This document shows positions 37,420 to 45,452 of a stretch of DNA of 64,000 bases, piece after piece (position 1 is the first letter of the stretch; each line of letters starts with the position of its first letter). The position numbers were made by a program, and so were the translations under genes. The notes under the pieces were generated by a model. The model did not search any database. It was not told the origin of the DNA and saw only the letters and a program-made list of their open reading frames with translations. The stretch covers positions 1-64,000 of the forward strand of contig SVHC01000009.1 of the NCBI GenBank assembly GCA_015056055.1, written 5' to 3'. The DNA comes from Clostridiales bacterium (GTDB taxonomy: Bacteria > Bacillota > Clostridia > Christensenellales > Aristaeellaceae).

Positions 37420-39117
37420 TTACTTGTTTGCCTTGGCCCAGCTGTCCTTCAGGGCAACGGTACGGTTGAATACCGGCAGAGCATCCGTGGAATCCGGATC
37501 CTTGCAGAAATAGCCCATGCGCAGGAACTGGAACTTTGCGCCGACCTCGGCATCCGCGATTGCGGGCTCGGCATAGCCGCGCACAACGGTGAGGCTGGTG
37601 GGATTCAGGTTGGAGGTGAAGTCCTTGGCCGGTGCTTCGTTTGCCTCGTCCTCGCCTTCGATTTCCTCGGCAACGGCATTTTCGTCGGCCAGGATGGGTT
37701 CGTACAGACGTGCTTCGATTTCGCGTGCATCGCACTCTGCAACCCAGTGCAGGGTAGCCTTGACCTTGCGCAGGCTGCCTTCGCTGCCGGAACGGCTGTC
37801 GCGATCAACAGAGCAGATCAGCTCGATAACTTCGCCGTTTTCATCCTTGACGACCTCGTCACAGCGGATGATGTAAGCGCCCTTGAGGCGTGCTTCGCGG
37901 CCGGGAGCCAGACGGAAGAACTTCTTGGGCGGATCTTCCATGAAATCTTCCTGCTCGATATACAGAACCTTGCCGAAGGAAACCTCGCGCTCGCCCAGCT
38001 CGGGGTGATCGGGATGGTTTTCAAGGGTAAGGGTATCCACTTCGTCTTCGCCCCAGTTGCTGAGGGTGACCTTCAGGGGATTGAGAACCGCCATGGCGCG
38101 GGGTGCGCTGTCGCCCAGAGCTTCGCGGACGCAGTGCTCAAGCAGAGCGCCTTCAACTTCGCTGTCCGCCTTGGCAACGCCGACGCGGTCAATGAAATCG
38201 CGAATGGCCTCCGGCGGATAGCCGCGGCGGCGCATGGCGACCAGAGTGGGCATGCGCGGATCATCCCAACCGGAAACAAAGCCTTCTTCCACCAGGCGGC
38301 GGAGGTAGCGCTTGGACATTACGGTGCGGGTGATATTCAGGCGGGCAAACTCAATCTGGCGCGGCGGATACTTGAATCCGGCCTGCTGCACCATCCAGTC
38401 GTACAGCGGACGATGGATTTCGTATTCCAGCGAGCACAGGGAATGGGAGATGCCCTCAATAGCATCCTGAATCGGATGCTGGAAATCGTACATCGGATAG
38501 ATGCACCACTTATCGCCTGCGCGGTGGTGATGATGGCGCAGAATGCGGTACATGGTGGGGTCACGCATGATCACGTTGGGGGAAGCCATGTCGATCTTTG
38601 CACGCAGCACGCGGGAACCGTCGGCAAATTCGCCGTTCTTCATGCGCTGGAACAGATCCAGGTTTTCCTCAACGGAGCGGTCACGGTAGGGGCTGTTCAC
38701 GCCGGGCGTGGTAAGCGTGCCGCGGTTTTTGCGCATTTCCTCGGCGGACTGATCGTCAACATAGGCAACGCCCTTGCGGATCAGATCGCACGCGATTTCA
38801 TACAGTCTGTCGAAAAAGTCGGAAGCGAAATAGAGGTTCTGCCATTCGTAGCCCAGCCAGCGAATGTCCTCCATGATGCCGTCGACGTATTCGGTATCTT
38901 CCTTGGTGGGATTGGTGTCGTCAAAGCGCAGGTTGCAGGCGCCGCCGTATTTCTTGGCGATGCCGAAATCGACGCACAGCGCCTTGGCATGGCCGATGTG
39001 CAGGTAGCCGTTGGGCTCCGGCGGGAAGCGCGTATGCACGGCTTCATAACGACCGTTTTTAAGATCCTCATCTATAAATTCTTCGATAAAATTCGCAGCG
39101 CGTTTTTCTTCGGTCAC
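37420..39117 (-). CDS. glnS: Glutaminyl-tRNA synthetase
   Basis: 565 aa class I synthetase. HIGH is seen in RFPPEPNGYLHIGHAKA and KMSKS-like VMSKRYLRRLV; the C-terminal beta-barrel anticodon domains follow. A GTG start at 39117 is chosen because AGGAGG lies 8-9 nt upstream; an ATG 33 nt earlier has no ribosome site. Most Firmicutes make Gln-tRNA by GatCAB transamidation, so a direct GlnRS is notable and suggests acquisition. An extended -10 (TGATATAAT) lies upstream. Confidence 0.95.
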   Translation of the reverse strand: MTEEKRAANFIEEFIDEDLKNGRYEAVHTRFPPEPNGYLHIGHAKALCVDFGIAKKYGGACNLRFDDTNPTKEDTEYVDGIMEDIRWLGYEWQNLYFASDFFDRLYEIACDLIRKGVAYVDDQSAEEMRKNRGTLTTPGVNSPYRDRSVEENLDLFQRMKNGEFADGSRVLRAKIDMASPNVIMRDPTMYRILRHHHHRAGDKWCIYPMYDFQHPIQDAIEGISHSLCSLEYEIHRPLYDWMVQQAGFKYPPRQIEFARLNITRTVMSKRYLRRLVEEGFVSGWDDPRMPTLVAMRRRGYPPEAIRDFIDRVGVAKADSEVEGALLEHCVREALGDSAPRAMAVLNPLKVTLSNWGEDEVDTLTLENHPDHPELGEREVSFGKVLYIEQEDFMEDPPKKFFRLAPGREARLKGAYIIRCDEVVKDENGEVIELICSVDRDSRSGSEGSLRKVKATLHWVAECDAREIEARLYEPILADENAVAEEIEGEDEANEAPAKDFTSNLNPTSLTVVRGYAEPAIADAEVGAKFQFLRMGYFCKDPDSTDALPVFNRTVALKDSWAKANK

Positions 39118-39312
39118 GGCGAACTCCTCCTTCTTTGCTATAAAGCACATTATATCACAGACATTCCAAAAAATACAGTCATATTCGTAAAGAATTGAAC
39201 GCTAAATTCCCCCTTACATCAAAAATTCCTGCCGCAAAGTCTATGCATTTTTTATTTCCTATGTTATAATGTAAGAAATCTGTTGACATATTCGGTGATG
39301 GAGGGATATTAC

Positions 39313-41286
39313 ATGACGAAGTCCAAAATTGCTATCATTATTCTTTCGATACTGCTTGCAATTGCGCTGATTTTCGGCGGCATATTCTGCATGCGCGCAA
39401 ATACCGCGGACAGCGATAATACCGGTCTTTCCGGTCAGATTGCTTCCCTGAAGGCAGAAGCCGATTCACTGAATGCCCAGATCGCCGAAATGCAGACCGG
39501 CATCGACGAGCTTTCCGCCCTGAAGGCAGAAGTAACCGCCCTTACCGACCGGCTTGGCATGGACGGGGAATATGCCACCGCGCAGGAAGCTCTTACCGCC
39601 GCGCAGGAAAAGTTGGCGGATGCCCTCAGTGCTTCCGACGCACTGAACACGCAGACCGCCGATGCGCAGACCGCACTTGCACAGCTTCAGGCGCAGTATG
39701 ACGCGCTTGTCGCCGAGCGCGACGCAGCATATGCCCGCATTTCCGAACTGGACAATATGCTTGCCGGAAAGAGCATCGAAGCCGAAAGATCCACCCTGAC
39801 CAACAATCTTGCCTCGCTCACCGCAGAACATGCCGCACTGACCGAGGAAAGCCAGTCCCTGAAGGCCACCATTGCAACCGTTCAGGCTGATATTGATACC
39901 GCCGCAGCTTCCCTTAACGAGGCTTACGCCCGCCAGTCTTCCCTGAACGAAACCATCGCAGGCGCACAGGCAGAACTTGCCACGCTGAACGCCCTGACCG
40001 AGCCCACCGAAGCAGATAAGCAGCGCATTGCCGCTCTGGAAGCTTCCGTTTCCGAGTCCAACGCCGCTCTGGCACTGGTTGCCGAAGAAATCGCCGGTCT
40101 GGAAGCCAAGCTTTCCGCCGACAATTCCCAGCTGCAGGAGCTGACTGCACAGGTTGATGCCATTGCCGTACAGCTCACCGAAAATGAATCCAAAGCCGCA
40201 GCGGACCAGACTGCTCTTGCCGAACTGGACGCCCTTATCGCCGCAGCCGATATTCCCACCGATGAAAAAGCCGGCCGCATCAAGCAGCTTCATGCCGAGC
40301 TCGTAGCAGGCAGTGAAACCATCGCCAAGCTGAACGCCCGCATTGCGGCTAATGAAAACAGCGACGAACTGACCGCAGAGCTCAACGCCGCTCTTGAAGC
40401 ACAGCAGGCCCTCGAAGTTGAGTTTGCCGCCGCAGTAGATGCGCTCAACAACCAGTCCCTTTCTTCCCAGATCGCACAGGACGAAGCAACCGCGCTGCTC
40501 TCCGAAGCACAGAATTCCCTGTCCGCAAAGGAAGAGGAACTTGCACTGGTAAACGAGCTGCTCAATGATACCGACGAAAAGCTGGCCGCCGCAAACGCAG
40601 CGCTCGCCGAAGCACAGGCATTGCTGGCCGATACCTCCAAGCTGGATGCGCTGAATGCTGAAATCGCCGTCTTGAATGAAACCATTGCCGCACAGGAAGC
40701 CGAAATCGCCGTCTTGAATGAAACCATTGCCGCACAGGAAGCCGAAATTGCCGTCTTGAATGAAACCATTGCCGCACAGGAAGCCGAAATTGCCGCCTTG
40801 AATGAAACCATTGCCGCACAGGAAGCCGAAATTGCCGCCTTGAATGGCAGCATTGCAGACGCCCAGGCACAGAATGATGATCTGACCGCACGCCTTGCCG
40901 ATACGCAGACTGCACTGAACGACATCACTGCCCGCTACCAGGCATTCCTGATGGAGCGCGCCGCAGGCGAATCCGGCAGCATTGCCAATATCGATTCCAC
41001 CGACACCATCACCTTTGACGAATCCGGTCGCAATGCAACGATTCACTTTGCCAACATCGCCCAGACCGAAAACGATTACGAAATCGAAATCGTTCTGGCA
41101 GATTCGCAGGAAATTCTCTATCGCACCGCCCGAATGAAGGCAGGCGATACCTTTGAAACCTTCACGCTGGAAAACGCACTTGCATCCGGCACTTACAACG
41201 CATTTGTCAAGTCCTTCACCTATTCGAAGACCAGTGGTGACCTGATTGCCAGCCTGACGTTCCCGGCAATCATTATCGTGCCGTAA
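39313..41286 (+). CDS. Membrane-anchored long coiled-coil protein
   Basis: 657 aa from the ATG at 39313 with GGAGG upstream. One N-terminal membrane helix (IAIIILSILLAIALIFGGIF) is followed by about 520 residues of Ala/Glu/Leu-rich coiled coil (heptad-like AEIAALNETI). It ends with a ~95-residue beta-rich domain (from about ATIHFANIAQTENDYEIEI) that could be Ig-like. Four identical-to-near-identical 14-residue repeats occupy residues 452-507. The function is unknown; an extended spacer or cell-surface scaffold is a reasonable guess. TATAAT (39265-39270) precedes it. Confidence 0.75.
   Translation: MTKSKIAIIILSILLAIALIFGGIFCMRANTADSDNTGLSGQIASLKAEADSLNAQIAEMQTGIDELSALKAEVTALTDRLGMDGEYATAQEALTAAQEKLADALSASDALNTQTADAQTALAQLQAQYDALVAERDAAYARISELDNMLAGKSIEAERSTLTNNLASLTAEHAALTEESQSLKATIATVQADIDTAAASLNEAYARQSSLNETIAGAQAELATLNALTEPTEADKQRIAALEASVSESNAALALVAEEIAGLEAKLSADNSQLQELTAQVDAIAVQLTENESKAAADQTALAELDALIAAADIPTDEKAGRIKQLHAELVAGSETIAKLNARIAANENSDELTAELNAALEAQQALEVEFAAAVDALNNQSLSSQIAQDEATALLSEAQNSLSAKEEELALVNELLNDTDEKLAAANAALAEAQALLADTSKLDALNAEIAVLNETIAAQEAEIAVLNETIAAQEAEIAVLNETIAAQEAEIAALNETIAAQEAEIAALNGSIADAQAQNDDLTARLADTQTALNDITARYQAFLMERAAGESGSIANIDSTDTITFDESGRNATIHFANIAQTENDYEIEIVLADSQEILYRTARMKAGDTFETFTLENALASGTYNAFVKSFTYSKTSGDLIASLTFPAIIIVP
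40666..40833 (+). repeat. 42-bp tandem repeat within the coiled-coil gene
   Basis: Four 42-bp units starting GCCGTCTTGAATGAAACC, each encoding AVLNETIAAQEAEI (Ala-Ala-Leu in the fourth), with a partial fifth. The units are almost identical at DNA level, so the expansion is recent and keeps the heptad phase (14 residues is two heptads). Confidence 0.9.
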
Positions 41287-41297
41287 TCAAAAATACA

Positions 41298-41338
41298 ACA
41301 GCCCGCCGGTGCCGCACAGTGCCGGCGGGCTGTTCTTT
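41298..41338 (+). terminator. Intrinsic terminator of the coiled-coil gene
   Basis: ACAGCCCGCCGG pairs with CCGGCGGGCTGT, 12-nt loop, followed by TCTTTAT. Confidence 0.85.
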
Positions 41339-41395
41339 ATCTTCGCGTCATACTTGAGTAGAAAAGCCATATAATAAAACGCATTGGGAACAGCC

Positions 41396-41424
41396 TTGCA
41401 ACCCGGAAGAATTTATAGTATAAT
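41396..41424 (+). promoter_or_regulatory. Promoter of the NahK-like kinase and pcp
   Basis: TTGCAA (41396-41401), a 17-nt spacer and TATAAT (41419-41424), 23 nt before the start codon. Confidence 0.75.
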
Positions 41425-41447
41425 CACTGTATAACAAGGAGGCTGTT

Positions 41448-42554
41448 ATGGTTTACAATCGAATCAAGCATATTCTGCCCTGCTTCCATTTCAACGGACG
41501 CTTTGTCTCCGTAGAAGAATTGACCAGCGGCAATATCAACAGTACCTATCATCTGACGTACAAAAACGGCGATCATACCATTCAATATACCCTGCAGCAT
41601 ATCAACCGGTTCGTTTTCAAACAGCCGGAAAAAGTGATGGAAAACATTGAGCTGGTGACCGCGCATCTGTACGGCGATCTTCTTCGCAATGGGGAAGACC
41701 CCACCCGCCGTGTTCTGGAACTGATTCCCACGCTGAACGGAAATTCCCTGCTTGTGGATGAAGCCGGCGATTATTGGCGCGCCTACAAATTTATCGACAA
41801 TGCCACCCCGTATAACAGCGTGATAAAACCGCGCCACTTCCTTGAAGCCGGCCGCGCATTCGGGGAATTCCAGCGCAGACTGAGCACCTTCCCGGCAGAG
41901 CGCCTGAACGAAACCATTCCGGATTTCCACAACACTACCCGCCGCTTCTACGCCTTTGTGGCAGCCATCGCCGATGACCGCGTAGGCCGTGTGGAAGGGC
42001 TGGATGACGAAATCGAATTCTTCTTTGACCGGCGCAAAATGATGAACGAGATTGTCCGCAGGCTGAAAACAGGCGAGTTGCCCCTGCGCGTAACGCACAA
42101 CGATACCAAGATCAACAACGTCCTGATCGACGATATAACCGACAAAGCACTGTGCGTGATCGACCTTGACACCGTTATGCCCGGTTCTTCGCTGTACGAC
42201 TACGGCGACGCCATCCGTTTCGGCGCATCAACCGCCGCAGAAGATGAAGAAGACACTTCCAAAATTTCGCTGGACATGGAAAAATTCACCCTGTTCACCG
42301 AAGGATTCCTCGCGGAAACCAACGGTTTCCTCACGGAAAACGAGCTCAAACTTCTGCCGCTTGGCATCAAAGTCATTACCTGTGAACTTGCCATGCGCTT
42401 CCTGACGGACTACATAGACGGTGACCGCTATTTCAAGGTCAAGTCGCCCACGCACAATCTGGTGCGAGCACACGCCCAGATGAAGCTGCTGGAGGACATT
42501 GAGGCCAAGGAAGACGAAATGTACCGGATTCTGAACAATCTTATCGGGAGATAA
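41448..42554 (+). CDS. NahK-like aminoglycoside-phosphotransferase-fold kinase
   Basis: 368 aa. The APH/choline-kinase fold has the catalytic loop THNDTKINNVL (D219) and metal-binding VIDLDTVMPG (D239 or D241). The sequence pattern resembles N-acetylhexosamine 1-kinase (NahK/LnpB), which phosphorylates GlcNAc or GalNAc at C1 in lacto-N-biose/galacto-N-biose use. A paralogue with the same motifs is at 48.2 kb in the fucosidase operon. This copy is paired instead with pyroglutamyl peptidase, 3 nt downstream. The sugar-kinase substrate is inferred from family resemblance. Confidence 0.75.
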   Translation: MVYNRIKHILPCFHFNGRFVSVEELTSGNINSTYHLTYKNGDHTIQYTLQHINRFVFKQPEKVMENIELVTAHLYGDLLRNGEDPTRRVLELIPTLNGNSLLVDEAGDYWRAYKFIDNATPYNSVIKPRHFLEAGRAFGEFQRRLSTFPAERLNETIPDFHNTTRRFYAFVAAIADDRVGRVEGLDDEIEFFFDRRKMMNEIVRRLKTGELPLRVTHNDTKINNVLIDDITDKALCVIDLDTVMPGSSLYDYGDAIRFGASTAAEDEEDTSKISLDMEKFTLFTEGFLAETNGFLTENELKLLPLGIKVITCELAMRFLTDYIDGDRYFKVKSPTHNLVRAHAQMKLLEDIEAKEDEMYRILNNLIGR

Positions 42555-42557
42555 ACC

Positions 42558-43169
42558 ATGCTGATTCTTGTTACAGGATTTGAACCCTTCGGCGGCGAAA
42601 GCATCAACCCTGCCTGGCTCGCAGTCGAACGGCTGGAAAACAATTTTGACGGCGCGGAAATCAAAAAGCTGCTCTTGCCCGTATGCTTCGGCGCAGCGGG
42701 GGACGCCGTGCGCGAAGCGATCCTTTCCCACAAGCCGGATGCAGTGATCATGGTGGGGCAGGCAGGCGGCCGCAAAAGCATCGCCGTGGAAACCACTGCC
42801 GTGAATCTTGACAACACCACCTGCCCGGACAATGCGGGCGATTGCCCGGTAAACGTGCGCATCCGCGAAGATGGGCCGGATACACTGCCCGCCACCATCC
42901 CGGTGGATGCGGCGTGCGAGGCGATCAACGCCCTCGGCGTTCCTGCCGAGCTTTCCGGCGGCGCGGGAACCTATGTATGCAACCACATCATGTACTGCGC
43001 ATTCGACACCATTATGGCAGAAAAAATGGCCTGCCGGGCCGGCTTCATCCATGTGCCGTACATTCCCGAACAGGCCGAGCGCAAAAATGCGCCTTCCATG
43101 CCGCTTGATGATATGGTCCGCGCCCTTGGCGCAGTTGTCCGAACGCTGATTCAGACGCAGTCCGCATAA
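42558..43169 (+). CDS. pcp: Pyroglutamyl-peptidase I
   Basis: 203 aa C15 cysteine peptidase that removes N-terminal pyroglutamate. Family regions are TGFEPFGGESINPAW at the start, VETTAVN (glutamate of the triad), AGTYVCNHIMY (catalytic cysteine) and GFIHVPYIPEQ (catalytic histidine). It is translationally close to the kinase upstream. Its 3' end overlaps convergent thiN by 19 nt. Confidence 0.95.
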   Translation: MLILVTGFEPFGGESINPAWLAVERLENNFDGAEIKKLLLPVCFGAAGDAVREAILSHKPDAVIMVGQAGGRKSIAVETTAVNLDNTTCPDNAGDCPVNVRIREDGPDTLPATIPVDAACEAINALGVPAELSGGAGTYVCNHIMYCAFDTIMAEKMACRAGFIHVPYIPEQAERKNAPSMPLDDMVRALGAVVRTLIQTQSA

Positions 43170-43780
43170 CCGAATACGATCAAAGTACCGTGCCTGACCG
43201 AAATTTCCGCCGCTTCGCCCGTGAACTCATTGCTCACGCCGAGGGGATGGAATGCGGTCAGGTTTGCTTCGTTTAAGGAGTATTTCAGGCCGCGCAGCGT
43301 AACACCCTCCGCACGGTCGCCATGGCAGAACACGGAAATCAGCGTGCCCGCGCGCCTGGCCGGCAGCAAAAGACTTCCATCCGTAACGGCGAAAACATCC
43401 ATCTCCGGGCATACGATCTCAGCCCGGATGCCGCTCCGGCTCAAATCCGCGATCAATTGCAGATTGGCGATAAAATGATCGATTCTGCCGCCGCCCGCGC
43501 CGTACAGCCGGAACGAGGAATAGCCGCGCCGGATTCCTTCACCGATTGCAAGGCCCATATCCGTATCATCCTTTTCGACAGGATGGCGGATCAGATCCAT
43601 ATCATCGGGCACATCTTTGAGCGAATCAAAATCGCCCACCAGAAAATCGGCAGGCTTGCCCGCCGCTTTCAGATAGGCATAGCCGCCATCCGCCGCAATG
43701 ACAAGATCGCCCTTTCCGGGATTCAGGTTGCGCGCAGTAAACTCGCCCGCGCCCACAATATAGCAAGTGCCCGTTTCCAT
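43151..43780 (-). CDS. thiN: Thiamine pyrophosphokinase
   Basis: 209 aa. It converts thiamine to TDP with ATP. Visible motifs are ADGGYAYLKAAGKPADFLVGDFDSL near the N-terminus, DTDMGLAI, and LYGAGGGRIDHFIANL, all typical of TPK. In many Firmicutes this gene is at the end of the rpe operon. Here it is beside the thiamine transporter, with back-to-back promoters. The product is the ligand of the riboswitch across the gap. Confidence 0.95.
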   Translation of the reverse strand: METGTCYIVGAGEFTARNLNPGKGDLVIAADGGYAYLKAAGKPADFLVGDFDSLKDVPDDMDLIRHPVEKDDTDMGLAIGEGIRRGYSSFRLYGAGGGRIDHFIANLQLIADLSRSGIRAEIVCPEMDVFAVTDGSLLLPARRAGTLISVFCHGDRAEGVTLRGLKYSLNEANLTAFHPLGVSNEFTGEAAEISVRHGTLIVFGYADCV

Positions 43781-43809
43781 CGTTTCGCCTCCGATTGGGA
43801 TTTACGGAT

Positions 43810-43838
43810 ATTTTACCACATGCTCGGCCCCTTGTCAC
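43810..43838 (-). promoter_or_regulatory. Promoter of thiN
   Basis: Minus-strand GTGACA (43838-43833), a 17-nt spacer and TAAAAT (43815-43810). Its -35 directly abuts that of the opposite promoter. Confidence 0.7.
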
Positions 43839-43867
43839 TTGACAGTGGTGTATTGCGCATGTAAAAT
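43839..43867 (+). promoter_or_regulatory. Promoter of the TPP riboswitch-thiT unit
   Basis: TTGACA (43839-43844), a 17-nt spacer and TAAAAT (43862-43867). Transcription would start near 43874, about 10 nt before the aptamer. Confidence 0.8.
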
Positions 43868-43882
43868 GTTGTCAGCGTTAAG

Positions 43883-43977
43883 AAACGCAAGGGGTGCTGG
43901 CGAAAGCCGGCTGAGATCGGGCATGAATGCCCGGGACCCTGGAACCTGATCCGGGTAATGCCGGCGTAGGAAAAGCA
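43883..43977 (+). ncRNA. TPP riboswitch (THI element)
   Basis: Conserved thi-box parts occur in order: GGGGTGC, GGCTGAGA, ACCCT, then GAACCTGATCCGGGTAATGC and CCGGCGTAGG. It lies between a promoter and thiT. No terminator follows. Downstream, GATGATG (about 44002) can pair with CATCATG just before the GGGAGG ribosome site, so control of translation initiation is suggested. Confidence 0.95.
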
Positions 43978-44058
43978 ACCATCACAGAGCATATCTCCTT
44001 CCGATGATGCAGCTTTCTCGCCGCGTTCCCGTGGCAGCACATCATGGGAGGTTTTTTT

Positions 44059-44625
44059 ATGAGAAAATCCACTCGCAGGCTCGTTGAGAGCGCCGTCATG
44101 CTTGCCATCGGAACCGTACTGAGCCTTTTCACCTTTGCAGGCCCGTGGGCCCTGGGTGGAGGAATCACTATATGTTCCATGCTTCCCCTGGTCATCATCG
44201 CACACCGGCACGGAACCGGATGGGGCCTTTTCACCGCGTTTGCCTACGGCGTTTTGCAGATGCTGCTTGGCATGAACAACGTCCAGTATGCAACAAGCTT
44301 CCTGATGGCAGTCGGTATCATCGTTTTTGATTATCTCCTGCCGTTTACGCTGGTAGGTCTTTCCGCCGCATTCAGCCGCAGAAAAACAACCGCGCTTACC
44401 ATCATCCTGGGCATTGTTTTTACCTTCGCACTTCGCTTCGCGTGTCATTTTGTTTCCGGATGGATTATCTGGGAAGCCCTGTGGCCCAATGAACTGGGCT
44501 GGGCACCGGCCATCTGGTCGCTGGCATACAATGCATCCTACATGCTGCCCGAAATGGGAATTACCGCCGCTGTGGCAGCCGTTTCATTCGCTTCTCTGAA
44601 AAAATTCTGGCTGGGCCGCACCTGA
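44059..44625 (+). CDS. thiT: ECF thiamine transporter S component
   Basis: 188 aa, about six membrane helices. The ThiT-like residues are in the loop and helix around YGVLQMLLGM and the later FVSGWIIWEALWP, where aromatic residues bind thiamine in the family. It works with a shared ECF energising module encoded elsewhere. The start at 44059 has GGGAGG 7 nt upstream. The TPP riboswitch upstream confirms the role. Confidence 0.95.
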   Translation: MRKSTRRLVESAVMLAIGTVLSLFTFAGPWALGGGITICSMLPLVIIAHRHGTGWGLFTAFAYGVLQMLLGMNNVQYATSFLMAVGIIVFDYLLPFTLVGLSAAFSRRKTTALTIILGIVFTFALRFACHFVSGWIIWEALWPNELGWAPAIWSLAYNASYMLPEMGITAAVAAVSFASLKKFWLGRT

Positions 44626-44635
44626 AAGAGGATTT

Positions 44636-45376
44636 ATGGACACCATCAAACTCAAGGGTAAAAAGACGAATATGATCGCCCATCGCGGTGTAAGCAAACT
44701 GGAACGCGAAAACACCTGCGCTTCCTTTATCGCAGCAGGCAACAGAAGCTATTACGGCATTGAAACCGATATACTGGTGACCGGCGACGGGAATTTTGTG
44801 GCCATGCACGACGATACCGCCGAACGCGTCACGCTTGGCGCATGCAAAGCGAACATTACGCGCAGCACGCTTGAGGAAGTGCAGAGCATTCGCCTTCCCG
44901 ATCTTGACGGCAGCTTTGCGCGCAGCGATATCCGGATTCCCACGCTCGCCGACTACGTTTCCATCTGCAAAAAGTACGGCAAAGTCTGCATCCTTGAGGT
45001 CAAAAACATCTTCAAAAAAGACGATCTTGCGCGAATGATCGGGGAAATCCGAAAGCTGGAATACCTCGAAAACGTGATTTTTATTTCCATCGAATACGAA
45101 AACTGCGTGAACCTTCGCGAAATGATGCCCGATGCACAGATTCAATACCTTACCGGACAGAGGATGGACGATACGGTTCTGGATATGATCACATCCATCG
45201 GCATTGACGCCGGAATCGATATCGATTATTCCAATCCCGCCAGAAACAAAGAGCGCATTGATCTGCTGCACAGGCACGGAATCAAAGTCAACGTGTGCGT
45301 CTGCGATGATCCCGAGCTTGCAAGGGACATCATCGATATGGGCGCCGACTATCTGACGACAAATATTCTGGAATAA
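44636..45376 (+). CDS. Glycerophosphodiester phosphodiesterase family
   Basis: 246 aa TIM barrel. Catalytic MIAHRGVSKLERENT (first His-Arg pair and Glu), then ETDILVTGDGNFVAMHDDT (Glu-Asp and second His) are present. It would cleave glycerophosphodiesters to glycerol 3-phosphate and an alcohol. No signal peptide, so cytoplasmic. It follows thiT by 10 nt, so it may share the riboswitch transcript; no functional link to thiamine is apparent. Confidence 0.9.
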   Translation: MDTIKLKGKKTNMIAHRGVSKLERENTCASFIAAGNRSYYGIETDILVTGDGNFVAMHDDTAERVTLGACKANITRSTLEEVQSIRLPDLDGSFARSDIRIPTLADYVSICKKYGKVCILEVKNIFKKDDLARMIGEIRKLEYLENVIFISIEYENCVNLREMMPDAQIQYLTGQRMDDTVLDMITSIGIDAGIDIDYSNPARNKERIDLLHRHGIKVNVCVCDDPELARDIIDMGADYLTTNILE

Positions 45377-45403
45377 AATCCATCCCATCACAGGACATCT
45401 TCG

Positions 45404-45443
45404 AAAAAAGCCTCCGCACGAAAAATCGTGCGGAGGCTCATTT
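45404..45443. terminator. Bidirectional terminator
   Basis: AGCCTCCGCACGA pairs with TCGTGCGGAGGCT, loop AAAAA. A-run on the left (T-run for the minus strand) and CATTTTG on the right. It ends both the GDPD gene and the fucosidase operon. Confidence 0.88.
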
Positions 45444-45452
45444 TGTCTTCTT

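Noticed and set aside
39313..41286. Chromosome segregation (SMC-like) protein
   Set aside because: No Walker motifs are present; it has an N-terminal membrane helix and only a coiled coil in common with SMC proteins.
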